Source: Streptomyces sp. ACA25 (GTDB taxonomy: Bacteria > Actinomycetota > Actinomycetes > Streptomycetales > Streptomycetaceae). Taken from it: a DNA stretch of 64,000 nucleotides. The translations under genes were made by a program, and so were the position numbers. This document shows, piece after piece, positions 50,925 to 59,255 of the stretch (the first letter of the stretch is position 1; each line of letters begins with the position of its first letter). The DNA lies in the NCBI RefSeq assembly GCF_028200735.1, contig NZ_JAQKPV010000001.1:682001-746000 (forward strand), given 5' to 3'. Below the pieces are notes generated by a model. It searched no databases. It saw only the letters and a program-made list of their open reading frames with translations, and had not been told where the DNA came from.

Positions 50925-52130
50925 GTGCACAGTCGAAGAAGCGCGAGGATCAAAGGGGTCATCGCCGGTGCCGCCGCGGTCGCGCTGCTCACCGGTCCCA
51001 CCGCGGCAGCCGCGGGCGCGGGCCCGGACAGCGCGGGCAAGGGGAAGGGCGGACAGGCCACGGAGCGGCTGCACATCCCGCCCGCCAACCCCGGAGCACT
51101 CCAGCAGATCGCCTCGCTGGTCAAGGCCGGCCAGTGGAAGGACGCGGCGCTCATCACCCGGATGGTGACCACACCGCAGGCCGTGTGGCTGACCGGCCAG
51201 GAGGGCCACGACGTCAGGAAGGACGCCCGCCGGGTCGTGCAGTCCGCCAAGCTGCAGCGCGCGCTGCCGGTGCTCTCGCTCTACAACGTGCCCGGACGGG
51301 ACTGCGCCCAGTACTCGGACGGCGGCGCCTCCGACACCGCCGAGTACCAGGAATGGGTCGACGAGGTCGCCAAGGGCATCGGCAAACGCCGGGCACTGAT
51401 CATCCTGGAGCCGGACTCGCTGGCCCTGATGCCCTCCGACTGCGGCCAGGACGACGAGGAGGGCACGCTCACCGCGGCCCGCTTCGACGAGATCAACTAC
51501 GCCGTGGACACGCTGGGCGCTCTCCCTGGTACCACCGTGTACCTGGACGGCGGACACAGCGGCTGGCACAGCGTGAACTCCATCGTGCCCCGGCTCATCG
51601 AGGGCGGCGTGGACAACGCCCGCGGGTACTACCTCAACCCGTCGAACTACCAGACCGACGAGGACCTGGCCCGGTACGGGCGGCTGATCTCCGGCTGCCT
51701 CGCGTACGCCTCGGCCGGCGGGGACCCGGAGGACTGCCCCAACCAGTGGTGGGAGCAGGAGGAGGCGCAGGACTGGCTGGACAGCAACGTCACCGCCGAC
51801 CCTGCCGACTGGCCCTCCTTCGTCACCGACACCAGCCGCAACGGCCTGGGCCCGTGGACACCCCCGGCCGACACCTACCCGGACGCCCAGGACTGGTGCA
51901 ACCCGCCGGACCGTGGTGCGGGCATGCGCCCGACGACGGACACCGGTGACCCGCTGATCGACGCGCACCTGTGGATCAAGATCCCGGGGGAGTCGGACGG
52001 TGAGTGCCTGCGCGGCACCGACGGACCCGAGGATCCCGAGCGTGGCATGGTGCTCCCCGGCGCCGGCCAGTGGTTCCCCGAGCAGGCGCTCGAGCTGGCG
52101 CGCTACGCCCAGCCGCCGCTCCTGCGCTGA
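50925..52130 (+). CDS. Secreted family 6 glycoside hydrolase (cellulase)
   Basis: 401 aa from GTG (50925) with AGGAG 8-10 bp upstream and the CebR box before it. Sec-type signal peptide ~1-31 (RSARIKGVIAGAAAVALLTG, cut near AAAAGA). GH6 landmarks: IILEPDSLALMPSDC (catalytic Asp loop), TVYLDGGHSGWHS, GYYLNPSNYQTDE, and DAHLWIKIPGESDGECL. Single catalytic domain with no cellulose-binding module visible. Cuts beta-1,4-glucan; whether endo or exo cannot be told here. Some Cys pairs (PGRDCAQYS, PEDCPN, QDWCNP, GECL) may form disulphides. Confidence 0.95.
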   Translation: MHSRRSARIKGVIAGAAAVALLTGPTAAAAGAGPDSAGKGKGGQATERLHIPPANPGALQQIASLVKAGQWKDAALITRMVTTPQAVWLTGQEGHDVRKDARRVVQSAKLQRALPVLSLYNVPGRDCAQYSDGGASDTAEYQEWVDEVAKGIGKRRALIILEPDSLALMPSDCGQDDEEGTLTAARFDEINYAVDTLGALPGTTVYLDGGHSGWHSVNSIVPRLIEGGVDNARGYYLNPSNYQTDEDLARYGRLISGCLAYASAGGDPEDCPNQWWEQEEAQDWLDSNVTADPADWPSFVTDTSRNGLGPWTPPADTYPDAQDWCNPPDRGAGMRPTTDTGDPLIDAHLWIKIPGESDGECLRGTDGPEDPERGMVLPGAGQWFPEQALELARYAQPPLLR

Positions 52131-52163
52131 GGCCCGCCGCACGGCAGTCCGCGGCACCGTGCT

Positions 52164-52206
52164 CCGGCCGCCGTCCACCCCGCTGACCGGGGCGGGCGGC
52201 GGCCGG
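52164..52206. terminator. Terminator between GH6 and DoxX genes
   Basis: A 19-bp stem with one mismatch and one G:U, CCGGCCGCCGTCCACCCCG with CGGGGCGGGCGGCGGCCGG, and a 5-nt loop (CTGAC). Convergent genes on both sides. Confidence 0.85.
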
Positions 52207-52278
52207 CTCCACGTCCGGCGCGGCCGGACCGCGCAAGGCCCATGCCGGGCGAACCGGGCTGTGCCGGCGGACCCCCGG

Positions 52279-52698
52279 TCAATTCATGCTGAACAGCGGG
52301 CCGGTGAGGGTCAGTCCCAGATCGCTGCCCGCGTAGGCGAAGAGCGCGAAGAGCGCGAGCGCCGCGCCGGCCAGCGAGATGTCCTTGTTGAAGTGGAGCA
52401 TCTCCGCCTGTCTGCTTCCGGCGTCGGACTCCTTCCAGAAGGCGTGCATCAGCACCGCGCTGGGCAGCAGGAAGAGGACGAGCAGCAGAGCACCGAGGTC
52501 CGGCCAGATGCCGAGCAGCACCATGAGCCCGCCGACGGCCAGCAGCACACCACTGGCCACCGTGGCGAGCTCGGGGGACGGCACTCCGCGGGAGCGGGCG
52601 TAGCCCGCCATCTGCTTGGTCTGTGTGAAGTGCCCCACCGCTGAGGACAGGAAGATCACTGAGAAAAGAATGCGGCCGATAAGCACCAGGATGTCCAT
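52279..52698 (-). CDS. DoxX-family membrane protein
   Basis: 139 aa, four TM segments. LVLIGRILFSVIFLSSAVGHF at the N-terminus and GLMVLLGIWPDLGALLLVLFLLP plus HFNKDISLAGAALALFALFAY are typical of DoxX. Relatives take part in redox homeostasis of the membrane. RBS GGAGACC. Monocistronic. Confidence 0.9.
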   Translation of the reverse strand: MDILVLIGRILFSVIFLSSAVGHFTQTKQMAGYARSRGVPSPELATVASGVLLAVGGLMVLLGIWPDLGALLLVLFLLPSAVLMHAFWKESDAGSRQAEMLHFNKDISLAGAALALFALFAYAGSDLGLTLTGPLFSMN

Positions 52699-52888
52699 GA
52701 TCGGGTCTCCAGGTCGCGGTCGACGGAAGAGGTCATCGGATGCCGCGTGCTCTCCTTCCGAGGTTACAGCGGGTGGGCGGAGGCAGCATCCGGGTGGCGG
52801 CAAAGGCCCCCGCGTTGACTGCCGGTGCTCCGGTCAGTTGGATGGAGCCCGACTGACCGGTGGATGAGCGGTGCGACAGGGGGCGGTC

Positions 52889-54421
52889 ATGGACGGGCTG
52901 ATGCTGGACGGCCGGTACCGGATGGGGCAGCAGCTCGGCGAGGGCGGCATGGGCACGGTGTGGGAGGCCGTGGACCTGCGGCTGGAACGGCAGGTGGCGG
53001 TCAAGGTCATGAGCGGCGCCGCGGTGCGCCACGACCCCCGGGCGAAGCAGCGTTTCGACCGGGAGGCCAAGTTGCTGGCCGGCCTCAGCAGCCCGTTCAT
53101 CGTGACCGTGCACGACGCGGGGGAGGCGGAGGTCGAGGGCCGCGACGTGCTCTACCTCGTCATGGAGCGGCTGCACGGCCGCTCGATGGACGAGGTCCTC
53201 GCGCACGACCTGCCGCCACTGGCCGAGGTCGGGCGCTGGGGCGAGCAGATCTGCCGGGCGCTCGCGGTGGCCCATGACGGTGGGGTCGTTCACCGGGACC
53301 TGAAGCCCGCGAACGTGATGGTGTGTGCCGACGGTCTGGTACGTGTCCTGGACTTCGGGATCGCCGCCGTGCTGGCCGACTCCGGCGACCACGCCAGGCT
53401 CACCTCGACCGGACTGGTCGTCGGAACCCCCGCCTACATGGCCCCCGAGCAGATCGAGACCGGCCGGGTGGAGGCGCGCAGCGACCTGTACGCCCTCGGC
53501 TGCATGCTCTACGCGCTGGCCACCGGCCGCCCACCGTTCCAGGCAGAGGCCCTGTACGCGCTGATGCGCCAGCAGATGCTCGACACCCCCGCACCGCCCA
53601 GCGCGCTGCGCGCCGGACTGCCCGAGGAGTGGGACGACCTCATCCTGGCGTTGCTGGCCAAGCTGCCCGAGGAGCGGCCGGGCAGTGCCGCCGAGCTCGC
53701 CGAGCGGATCGGGCAGCTCCCGCGCCCCGAGCTCGCGACGCAGGTTCCGCCCCCCGTGCCGGTCGCCGCGTACCCGGTCGCGGCCGGCGGCGCGCCGTAC
53801 CCGCCGACCCGAATCGACCCGCGGGTGGCTCCGGTGGCCACCGCGCCGCCGGAGGGCGAGCGGGCGCTGCGGGTGGTTTCCGGGCAGCGCGCCTGGCTGG
53901 CGGATGTGCTGCCCGAGCTGGGCAGGCTCACTGTCACCTTCGGCTGGGACGTGGCCCCGGGCGCGGAGGTGCGGCCGGAGGTGGATGTCAGTGCGCTGGT
54001 CGTCGACGCCGCCGGGCAGGTGCTCAGCGACCGGCACTTCGTCTTCTACAACAACATCGGCCCGGGTGACCGGAGCATCTGGCTCGACACCGATGACCGT
54101 CCGGAGGAAGGGCGGCTGGAGATCAGCTTCCCGCAGATGCAGGACGGGGCGGACCGGGTCGTTCTCGCACTGAGCATTCACGAGGGCGAGGACCGGGGCC
54201 ACGACTTCGCCCTGCTGCGCGATCTCACGCTGCGCTTCCTGGAGCCCGGGAGCGGGGAGGAGCTGCTGAGCTACCGGCTTCCGGAGGGCCCGCCGCAGGC
54301 CGTCGGGGTGAGCCTGGGCGAGCTGTTCCGGGGCGACAGCGGCTGGGGTTTCCACGCCGTGACCCGTGGATACCCGGGTGGTCTTGCACAGATCGCCGTG
54401 GCGCACGGGGTGAACGTCTGA
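52889..54421 (+). CDS. Ser/Thr protein kinase fused to a TerD-like domain
   Basis: 510 aa. Complete kinase domain ~10-275: GEGGMGTVWEAVD, VAVKVM (Lys39), VVHRDLKPANVMV (Asp137), LDFGIA (Asp155), GTPAYMAPEQ. No TM. A Pro/Ala-rich linker (~280-320) leads to a TerD-type domain ~340-508: RLTVTFGWDVAPG, DVSALVVDAAGQVLSDRHFVFYNN, SIHEGEDRGHDFALL, and RLPEGPPQAVGVSLGELFRGDSGWGF. TerD folds bind Ca2+ and occur in chemical-stress (tellurite/ter) systems. The fused form suggests a kinase controlled by a TerD-style module. Start ATG (52889) with AGGGGG; an upstream GTG is in frame. Confidence 0.9.
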   Translation: MDGLMLDGRYRMGQQLGEGGMGTVWEAVDLRLERQVAVKVMSGAAVRHDPRAKQRFDREAKLLAGLSSPFIVTVHDAGEAEVEGRDVLYLVMERLHGRSMDEVLAHDLPPLAEVGRWGEQICRALAVAHDGGVVHRDLKPANVMVCADGLVRVLDFGIAAVLADSGDHARLTSTGLVVGTPAYMAPEQIETGRVEARSDLYALGCMLYALATGRPPFQAEALYALMRQQMLDTPAPPSALRAGLPEEWDDLILALLAKLPEERPGSAAELAERIGQLPRPELATQVPPPVPVAAYPVAAGGAPYPPTRIDPRVAPVATAPPEGERALRVVSGQRAWLADVLPELGRLTVTFGWDVAPGAEVRPEVDVSALVVDAAGQVLSDRHFVFYNNIGPGDRSIWLDTDDRPEEGRLEISFPQMQDGADRVVLALSIHEGEDRGHDFALLRDLTLRFLEPGSGEELLSYRLPEGPPQAVGVSLGELFRGDSGWGFHAVTRGYPGGLAQIAVAHGVNV

Positions 54422-54526
54422 GCTGTCCGGACGGGGGCGAGTCGCCCGGGCAGTCCGCTGTCCGGGCGGGACGTGCCGGAACGGCCGCGCGAGGGCGCCG
54501 GGCACGCCATCGGGAAGGAGCCGGAC

Positions 54527-54886
54527 ATGAGCAACGATCCCCGGCGGGAGCCCGTCCCCAGGTCGCGGTCCGGATTCATCGGGCGCCGCTCTCCGCGCAC
54601 CGGCACCGAGCCGGTGACCGCACAGAGCCACCTTCAGGTCCGGCTGCTGCTGTCGCTCGTGTTCCTGCCGCTGTTCGTGCTGGCGACCGTGGTGTTCGCC
54701 GTCTGGTGGGCCGGCGCAGGTGCGGGGGACAGCCCACGGCCCGAGGATCTCCGGCTGCTCACCCTGCTGTGCGGCGGGCTGAGCCTGCTGGCGGCCGTCG
54801 ACCTGGCGGTGGTGCTGCGCCGCCTCCGCCGCGAACGCGGCAGTGGCCCCGGGGCGCCCCCGGAGGGCGGCACCGGGGCCGGCTGA
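54527..54886 (+). CDS. Two-TM small membrane protein (DUF6343-like)
   Basis: 119 aa. Arg-rich N-terminal cytoplasmic tail (RREPVPRSRSGFIGRRSPRTG), TVAQSHLQVRLLLSLVFLPLFVLATVVF-type first TM at ~45-65 and a second at ~80-105. Resembles the DUF6343 family of Streptomyces; function unknown. RBS AAGGAG. Confidence 0.7.
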   Translation: MSNDPRREPVPRSRSGFIGRRSPRTGTEPVTAQSHLQVRLLLSLVFLPLFVLATVVFAVWWAGAGAGDSPRPEDLRLLTLLCGGLSLLAAVDLAVVLRRLRRERGSGPGAPPEGGTGAG

Positions 54887-54908
54887 CGGACGGGCGGCGG
54901 GTTCCCGG

Positions 54909-56102
54909 CTAGGGCCGCATGACGACCTTGACGGCGCCGTCCTCCTTGCGCTGGAACTTCTCGTACGCCTGGGGTGCCGCGCTGAGCGGGACGTGGTGGG
55001 TGGCGAAGCCCTCCACCCCCAGCGGGTCGTCCTCGTGCAGCAGCGGCAGGATGTCGGGCACCCAGCGGCGGACGTTGGCCTGGCCCATACGGAGCTGGAT
55101 CTGCTTGTCGAACAGAGTGAGCAGCGGCAGCGGGTCGACGGTGCCACCGTAGACGCCGGAGATGGAGATGGTGCCGCCGCGGCGCACGGCGTCGATGGCG
55201 AGCAGCAGCGCGGACAGCCGGTCCACGCCCGCGCGGGTGAACACCTTCTCGGCGAGCGCGTCCGGCAGCAGGCCGCCGACCTGCTGGAGCAGTCTGCCGC
55301 CCGCGCTGCCGTGGGCCTCCATGCCCACGGCCTCGATCACGGCGTCGGCGCCGCGTCCACCGGTCAGGTCACGGATCTTTCCCGCCACGTCCTCGTCCGC
55401 GGAGAGGTCGAGCGTTTCCACGCCCCGTTCCCGGGCCCTCCGGAGCCGTTCGGGTACCAGGTCCACCCCGATGACCTGCTCGGCGCCCTGGTGCAGGGCG
55501 ATGCGGGCGGCCATGTCGCCGATGGGGCCGAGCCCCAGCACGACGAGGCTGCCGCCCTTGGGGACGGACGCGTACTCGACGGCCTGCCAGGCGGTGGGCA
55601 GGACGTCGGAGAGGTACAGGAAGCGGTCGTCGGGGACGTCGGCGGCCACCTCTTCCGGCACCTTCACGGGCCCGTAGTGCGCTTGCGGCACCCGCAGGTA
55701 CTCGGCCTGACCGCCGGGCACCGCCCCGTACAGCTTGGTGTAGCCGAACAGGGCCGCGCCCATGCCGTGTTCGCGGACCTGGGTCGTCTCGCACTGGGTC
55801 TGCAGGCCCCGGTCGCACATGAAACAGGAGCCGCAGGCGATCTGGAACGGGACGACCACCCGGTCGCCGGGCCGGAGCCGGGTCACCTCGCTGCCGACCT
55901 CCTCGACCACACCCATCGGCTCGTGGCCGAGGATGTCCCCGGGGGTCATGAAGGGTGTGAGCACCTCGTAGAGGTGCAGATCCGATCCGCACAGCCCGGT
56001 GGAGGTGACGCGGATGACGGCGTCCGTCGGCTCCTGGATGCGTGGGTCGGGCACCTCCTCCACCCGGACATCGCGCTTGCCGTGCCACACCACTGCCTTC
56101 AC
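54909..56102 (-). CDS. Zinc-dependent alcohol/formaldehyde dehydrogenase (FdhA-like)
   Basis: 397 aa. MKAVVWHGKRDVRVEEVPDP, LCGSDLHLYE (catalytic zinc Cys), GHEPMGVVEEVG, the structural-zinc Cys cluster ACGSCFMCDRGLQTQC, and Rossmann VVLGLGPIGDMAARIAL. The length and the GAVPGGQAEYLRVP region match glutathione-independent formaldehyde dehydrogenases (FdhA type). NAD+-dependent aldehyde/alcohol oxidation in detoxification. Confidence 0.92.
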   Translation of the reverse strand: MKAVVWHGKRDVRVEEVPDPRIQEPTDAVIRVTSTGLCGSDLHLYEVLTPFMTPGDILGHEPMGVVEEVGSEVTRLRPGDRVVVPFQIACGSCFMCDRGLQTQCETTQVREHGMGAALFGYTKLYGAVPGGQAEYLRVPQAHYGPVKVPEEVAADVPDDRFLYLSDVLPTAWQAVEYASVPKGGSLVVLGLGPIGDMAARIALHQGAEQVIGVDLVPERLRRARERGVETLDLSADEDVAGKIRDLTGGRGADAVIEAVGMEAHGSAGGRLLQQVGGLLPDALAEKVFTRAGVDRLSALLLAIDAVRRGGTISISGVYGGTVDPLPLLTLFDKQIQLRMGQANVRRWVPDILPLLHEDDPLGVEGFATHHVPLSAAPQAYEKFQRKEDGAVKVVMRP

Positions 56103-56204
56103 GGTCGCTCACCTCGGATCTCTCGGGTTGTGCAGGTCGTTCCGGCGGGAAGGACGGCACGGCCGCTCGACGGCGCGGTCGGCCGGGTCAGCCGGGCCAC
56201 GCGG

Positions 56205-56528
56205 TCAATCGATCAGGATCAGCAGGGCATAGGTCAGGAAGAACGCCACGAAGATCGCGCTGACCACCAGGATCAGGGCCAACGGCAGTGCGGCCCAGCC
56301 GCGGGTGGGGTTGTGCGTTTCCTGCGGTCCCGTCTCGGACATGCCCCCCTCGGACGGGGGTGTTTCCCCGGGGGGCACGGAGCCTCCCGGTTCGAGGCCG
56401 GGAGTGTGCTCGGGGCGGGGGTCGGTGCTCGGCCCGCCCTGTCTCGGGGAGCCTGCGGAGTCCTCCGGCCGCGGCTCATCGCTCCGCGTGCGGCGCGGAC
56501 CCGGCCGGTCCGGGGTCGGTTCGTTCAT
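56205..56528 (-). CDS. Small single-TM protein (DUF6480-like)
   Basis: 107 aa. Pro/Glu-rich, disordered N-terminal ~70 residues, then ETHNPTRGWAALPLALIL and one TM (LALILVVSAIFVAFFLTYALLILI). The PPGETPP...NPTRGW pattern resembles the DUF6480 proteins of Streptomyces. Cytoplasmic tail with C-terminal anchor; function unknown. 102 bp below the dehydrogenase start. Confidence 0.65.
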   Translation of the reverse strand: MNEPTPDRPGPRRTRSDEPRPEDSAGSPRQGGPSTDPRPEHTPGLEPGGSVPPGETPPSEGGMSETGPQETHNPTRGWAALPLALILVVSAIFVAFFLTYALLILID

Positions 56529-56538
56529 GGTCACTCAC

Positions 56539-56892
56539 TCACGGCCTGCGGTCGTCGCCCTTGGGCTGCCCCCGCTGGTGGGGGGAGCCGTGCGGCGGTG
56601 CGGAGAAGGGCTGCGGGGAGGTGGAGGGGTCCACCGGGGAGGTGCCCCGGGTCGGGGCAGCCTGGCCGGGCCGGGGGTTACCGCCCGGCGAGGGCACGGC
56701 GCCGGCGTGCAGTTCGGCGAGCCGGGCGGCGAGGCGTTCGTTCACCGGTGTGCGATTGGCGTGTTCGCGTTCGTACTGGGCCAGTCGCTCCAGTTCGTCC
56801 GGTGCGAGGGAGCGGATGCGGTGCTCCAGTTCGCCCAGGGCGAGTTGGTCGTAGTCGGGGAGCGGCAGATCGCCGGAGTCGGAAGTGGTCAT
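56539..56892 (-). CDS. Small Actinobacteria-type protein, unknown function
   Basis: 117 aa. Conserved front: LPLPDYDQLALGELEHRIRSL and DELERLAQYEREHANRTPVNERL, with a Pro/Gly-rich tail. Such proteins occur near stress genes in actinomycetes; function unknown. 10 bp before the DUF6480-like gene, so likely an operon. A start further upstream would add Cys-rich, low-quality sequence. Confidence 0.65.
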   Translation of the reverse strand: MTTSDSGDLPLPDYDQLALGELEHRIRSLAPDELERLAQYEREHANRTPVNERLAARLAELHAGAVPSPGGNPRPGQAAPTRGTSPVDPSTSPQPFSAPPHGSPHQRGQPKGDDRRP

Positions 56893-57016
56893 GCGCCACG
56901 GGTCCCCGGGAGGCCGGACCGGAAACCTCCGCGGGCACCCGGGGCACCCGGGGCACCGGGACCGGCCCTTCGCTGTTCCCCGCGCGGCGGTCACGCCGCG
57001 CCCGGAGCGCCGTGCG

Positions 57017-57901
57017 TCAGGGCAGGGGGGTGCCGCCGGTGGCGTTGAGGATTTCCGCGGTCACATAACTCGCCTCCTGCGAGGCGAGGAACACGAAGGC
57101 GGGGGCCATCTCGGCCGGCTGCGCCACCCGGCCGATCGGGGCCTGGGCGCCGAACTCCGAGGTGTCCGGCAGCGTCGACGGGATGAGGGGCGTCCACACC
57201 GGGCCGGGGGCGACGGCGTTGACCCGGATGCCGCGGCGGATGAGGTGCGCGGCGAGCCCCTGGGTGAAGGTGACGAGGGCACCCTTGGTCGCCGCGTAGT
57301 CGAGCAGGTGCGGCTTGGGCTGGTACGCCTGCACGGAGGTGGTGTTGATGATGCTGCCGCCGGCCGGGATGTGCGGCAGTGCCTTCTTGGACAGCCAGAA
57401 CACGCTGTAGAAGTTGGTGCGCATCACCCGGTCGAACTGTTCGGTGGTGATCGCCTCGATGCTCTCGGGCTGTCCCATCTGGTAGGCGGCGTTGTTCACC
57501 AGCACGTCGATGCCGCCGAACTCCTCGACGGCGTGGTCGACGACCCGGTCGCACTCGTCCTCCTCCCGCAGGTCGCAGGCGAGCGCGACGGCCCGCCGTC
57601 CCTCGGCCGTCACCAGCCGGGTGGTTTCCTCGGCCTCGGCGCGCTCCTCCTCGAGGTAGGTGAACAACACGTCGGCACCCTCCCGGGCGAAGGCCAGGGC
57701 GACCGCCCGGCCGATGCCCGAGTCCCCTCCGGTGATGACGGTCCGCCTGTCCCGCAGCCGGTCACAGCCGCGGTAGGAGTCCTCCCCGTGGTCGGGACGC
57801 GGGTTCATCTTCTCGGTGTCCCCGGGAGGGGTCTGCTGCTGCTGCGGGTACTCCGGGGTGGGGTACTGATCGACCGGGTTCTGCTGCTCCGGCTGGCCCA
57901 T
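57017..57901 (-). CDS. Short-chain dehydrogenase/reductase (YghA-like)
   Basis: 294 aa. A Pro/Gln-rich leader (~1-45), then RTVITGGDSGIGRAVALAFA (NAD(P)-binding), LVNNAAYQMGQ, IINTTSVQAYQPKPHLLDYAATKGAL (Ser-Tyr-Lys active site), VNAVAPGPVWTPLIP. The YghA/stress-type SDR group. Reduces a carbonyl; substrate unknown. Earlier in-frame starts (to 58030) add residues with no homology, so 57901 is used; RBS AAGGAGTGACC. Confidence 0.93.
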   Translation of the reverse strand: MGQPEQQNPVDQYPTPEYPQQQQTPPGDTEKMNPRPDHGEDSYRGCDRLRDRRTVITGGDSGIGRAVALAFAREGADVLFTYLEEERAEAEETTRLVTAEGRRAVALACDLREEDECDRVVDHAVEEFGGIDVLVNNAAYQMGQPESIEAITTEQFDRVMRTNFYSVFWLSKKALPHIPAGGSIINTTSVQAYQPKPHLLDYAATKGALVTFTQGLAAHLIRRGIRVNAVAPGPVWTPLIPSTLPDTSEFGAQAPIGRVAQPAEMAPAFVFLASQEASYVTAEILNATGGTPLP

Positions 57902-58033
57902 GGTCACTCCTTCTCGTGCTGGTGTCCGTGGTGCCCGGCTCGGCTGCGGGCCGAACAGGCGGGCGCCGCCCGGGGGAGGGCAGCGGGGGAGCGGGCGATG
58001 GCGGCTGCCGCGGCTTGCGGGACCGGGCATGCC

Positions 58034-58996
58034 TCAGCGGTTCAGCCGTGGCAGCACCTCGCTGCGGAAGAAGTCGAAGAAGCCGCGCTGGTCGGCCCCG
58101 ATCTGGTTGATGTGCACCCGGTCGAAGCCGGCCTCGGAGTAGACGGACAGTGCCTCCGCGTACTCGTCGGGATCGTTGCCGACGATGATCGGTGAGTCGA
58201 GCACGTGCTGTTCGGTGACCATGCGGCAGGCCTGCTCGAAATGCTGGGGCTCGGGCAGCATCGCGGCCAGCTCCCCCGGCAGCATCAGGTTCGGCCAGCG
58301 GCGCAGCACGGTGCGCACCGCGGCATCCCGGTCGGGCTCGTAACAGACCTTCACACCGGTCACCGCGGGCTTGTCGCCGCCACCGGCCGCGCGGAACTGC
58401 TCGACCAGGTCCGACTCGGGTCCCATGGTGAGGAAGCCGTCGCCGATCCGGGCGGCCAGGTCGGTGGCGGCCGGGGCGAAGGCGGAGATGTCGATGGGCA
58501 CCGGCTCGTCGGGGACGGTGTAGAGGCGGGCGTTCTCCACCGTGTAGTGGCGGCCCCGGTGGCTGATCCGTTTGCCGGTGAGAAGCCGCCGGATGATGTC
58601 GACGGCCTCCTCCAGCATTTCCTGCCGGATCGCGGCCCGCGGCCAGTGGTCGCCGAGGATGTGCTCGTTGAGCGCTTCGCCGGTGCCCACCCCGAAGCGG
58701 AAGCGGCCGTTCAGCTGGACGGCGGAGGTCGCGACGGCCTGGGCGATGACGGCCGGATGAATCCGGACGGTGGGGCAGGTGACGGCGGTCTCCACCGGCA
58801 GTGTCACGGAGGCCGAAAGCGCACCGATGACCGACCAGACGAACGGGCTGTGCCCCTGCTCTTCGATCCACGGGTGGTAGTGATCGGAGATCCACAGCGA
58901 GGTGAATCCTGACTCCTCCGCCATCCGGGCCTGTTCCACCAGCTCCTGCGGCCCGTAGTCCTCGCTGGCCAGGAAATATCCGTACGCGGTCGCCAT
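58034..58996 (-). CDS. F420-dependent luciferase-like oxidoreductase (TIGR03557-type)
   Basis: 320 aa. TIM-barrel LLM family: YGYFLASEDYGPQELVEQARMAEE, LWISDHYHPWIEEQGHSPFVWSVIGAL, VETAVTCPTVRIHPAVIAQAVAT, FRFGVGTGEALNEHILGDHWP. The DHYHPW and GTGExLNEHILGDxWP motifs mark the F420-dependent glucose-6-phosphate-dehydrogenase-like subfamily. Reaction unknown. RBS GAGAGGTTC, 11 bp before ATG. Confidence 0.92.
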   Translation of the reverse strand: MATAYGYFLASEDYGPQELVEQARMAEESGFTSLWISDHYHPWIEEQGHSPFVWSVIGALSASVTLPVETAVTCPTVRIHPAVIAQAVATSAVQLNGRFRFGVGTGEALNEHILGDHWPRAAIRQEMLEEAVDIIRRLLTGKRISHRGRHYTVENARLYTVPDEPVPIDISAFAPAATDLAARIGDGFLTMGPESDLVEQFRAAGGGDKPAVTGVKVCYEPDRDAAVRTVLRRWPNLMLPGELAAMLPEPQHFEQACRMVTEQHVLDSPIIVGNDPDEYAEALSVYSEAGFDRVHINQIGADQRGFFDFFRSEVLPRLNR

Positions 58997-59095
58997 GTGA
59001 TGCCGAACCTCTCTGTCCCTCTGTAGCCGTACGTGCCGACGGAGTGAACAGCACGTGCGGCTGCCGAGTAGCCGGAGTAGCATTTGGAAAACCCC

Positions 59096-59120
59096 GTTTG
59101 AGGCGTCTGACGAGGGGCAT
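59096..59120 (+). promoter_or_regulatory. SigB-type promoter candidate for the sigma-factor gene
   Basis: GTTT (59096-59099), 15-bp spacer, GGGCAT (59115-59120): near the Streptomyces SigB-type consensus GNNTN14-16GGGTAC/T, though T to C at the fourth base of the -10. It lies 136 bp before the sigma start, so autoregulation is possible. Confidence 0.4.
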
Positions 59121-59255
59121 CCCAATCAGACTGTGGTTTGCGGGACCGCACCGAACCCCCGACCGGGGGCCCCTTGTCAGGGTGTGGTGGTGGCTTTCCC
59201 GCGACAGACACACAGAGCAATTGCACGAGTACGCTCAATGCTGTGGGAGAGTGCT

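Noticed and set aside
52889..54421. Tellurite-resistance (ter) operon
   Set aside because: Only a TerD-like domain fused to a kinase is present; no TerB, TerC, TerZ or associated genes are nearby.
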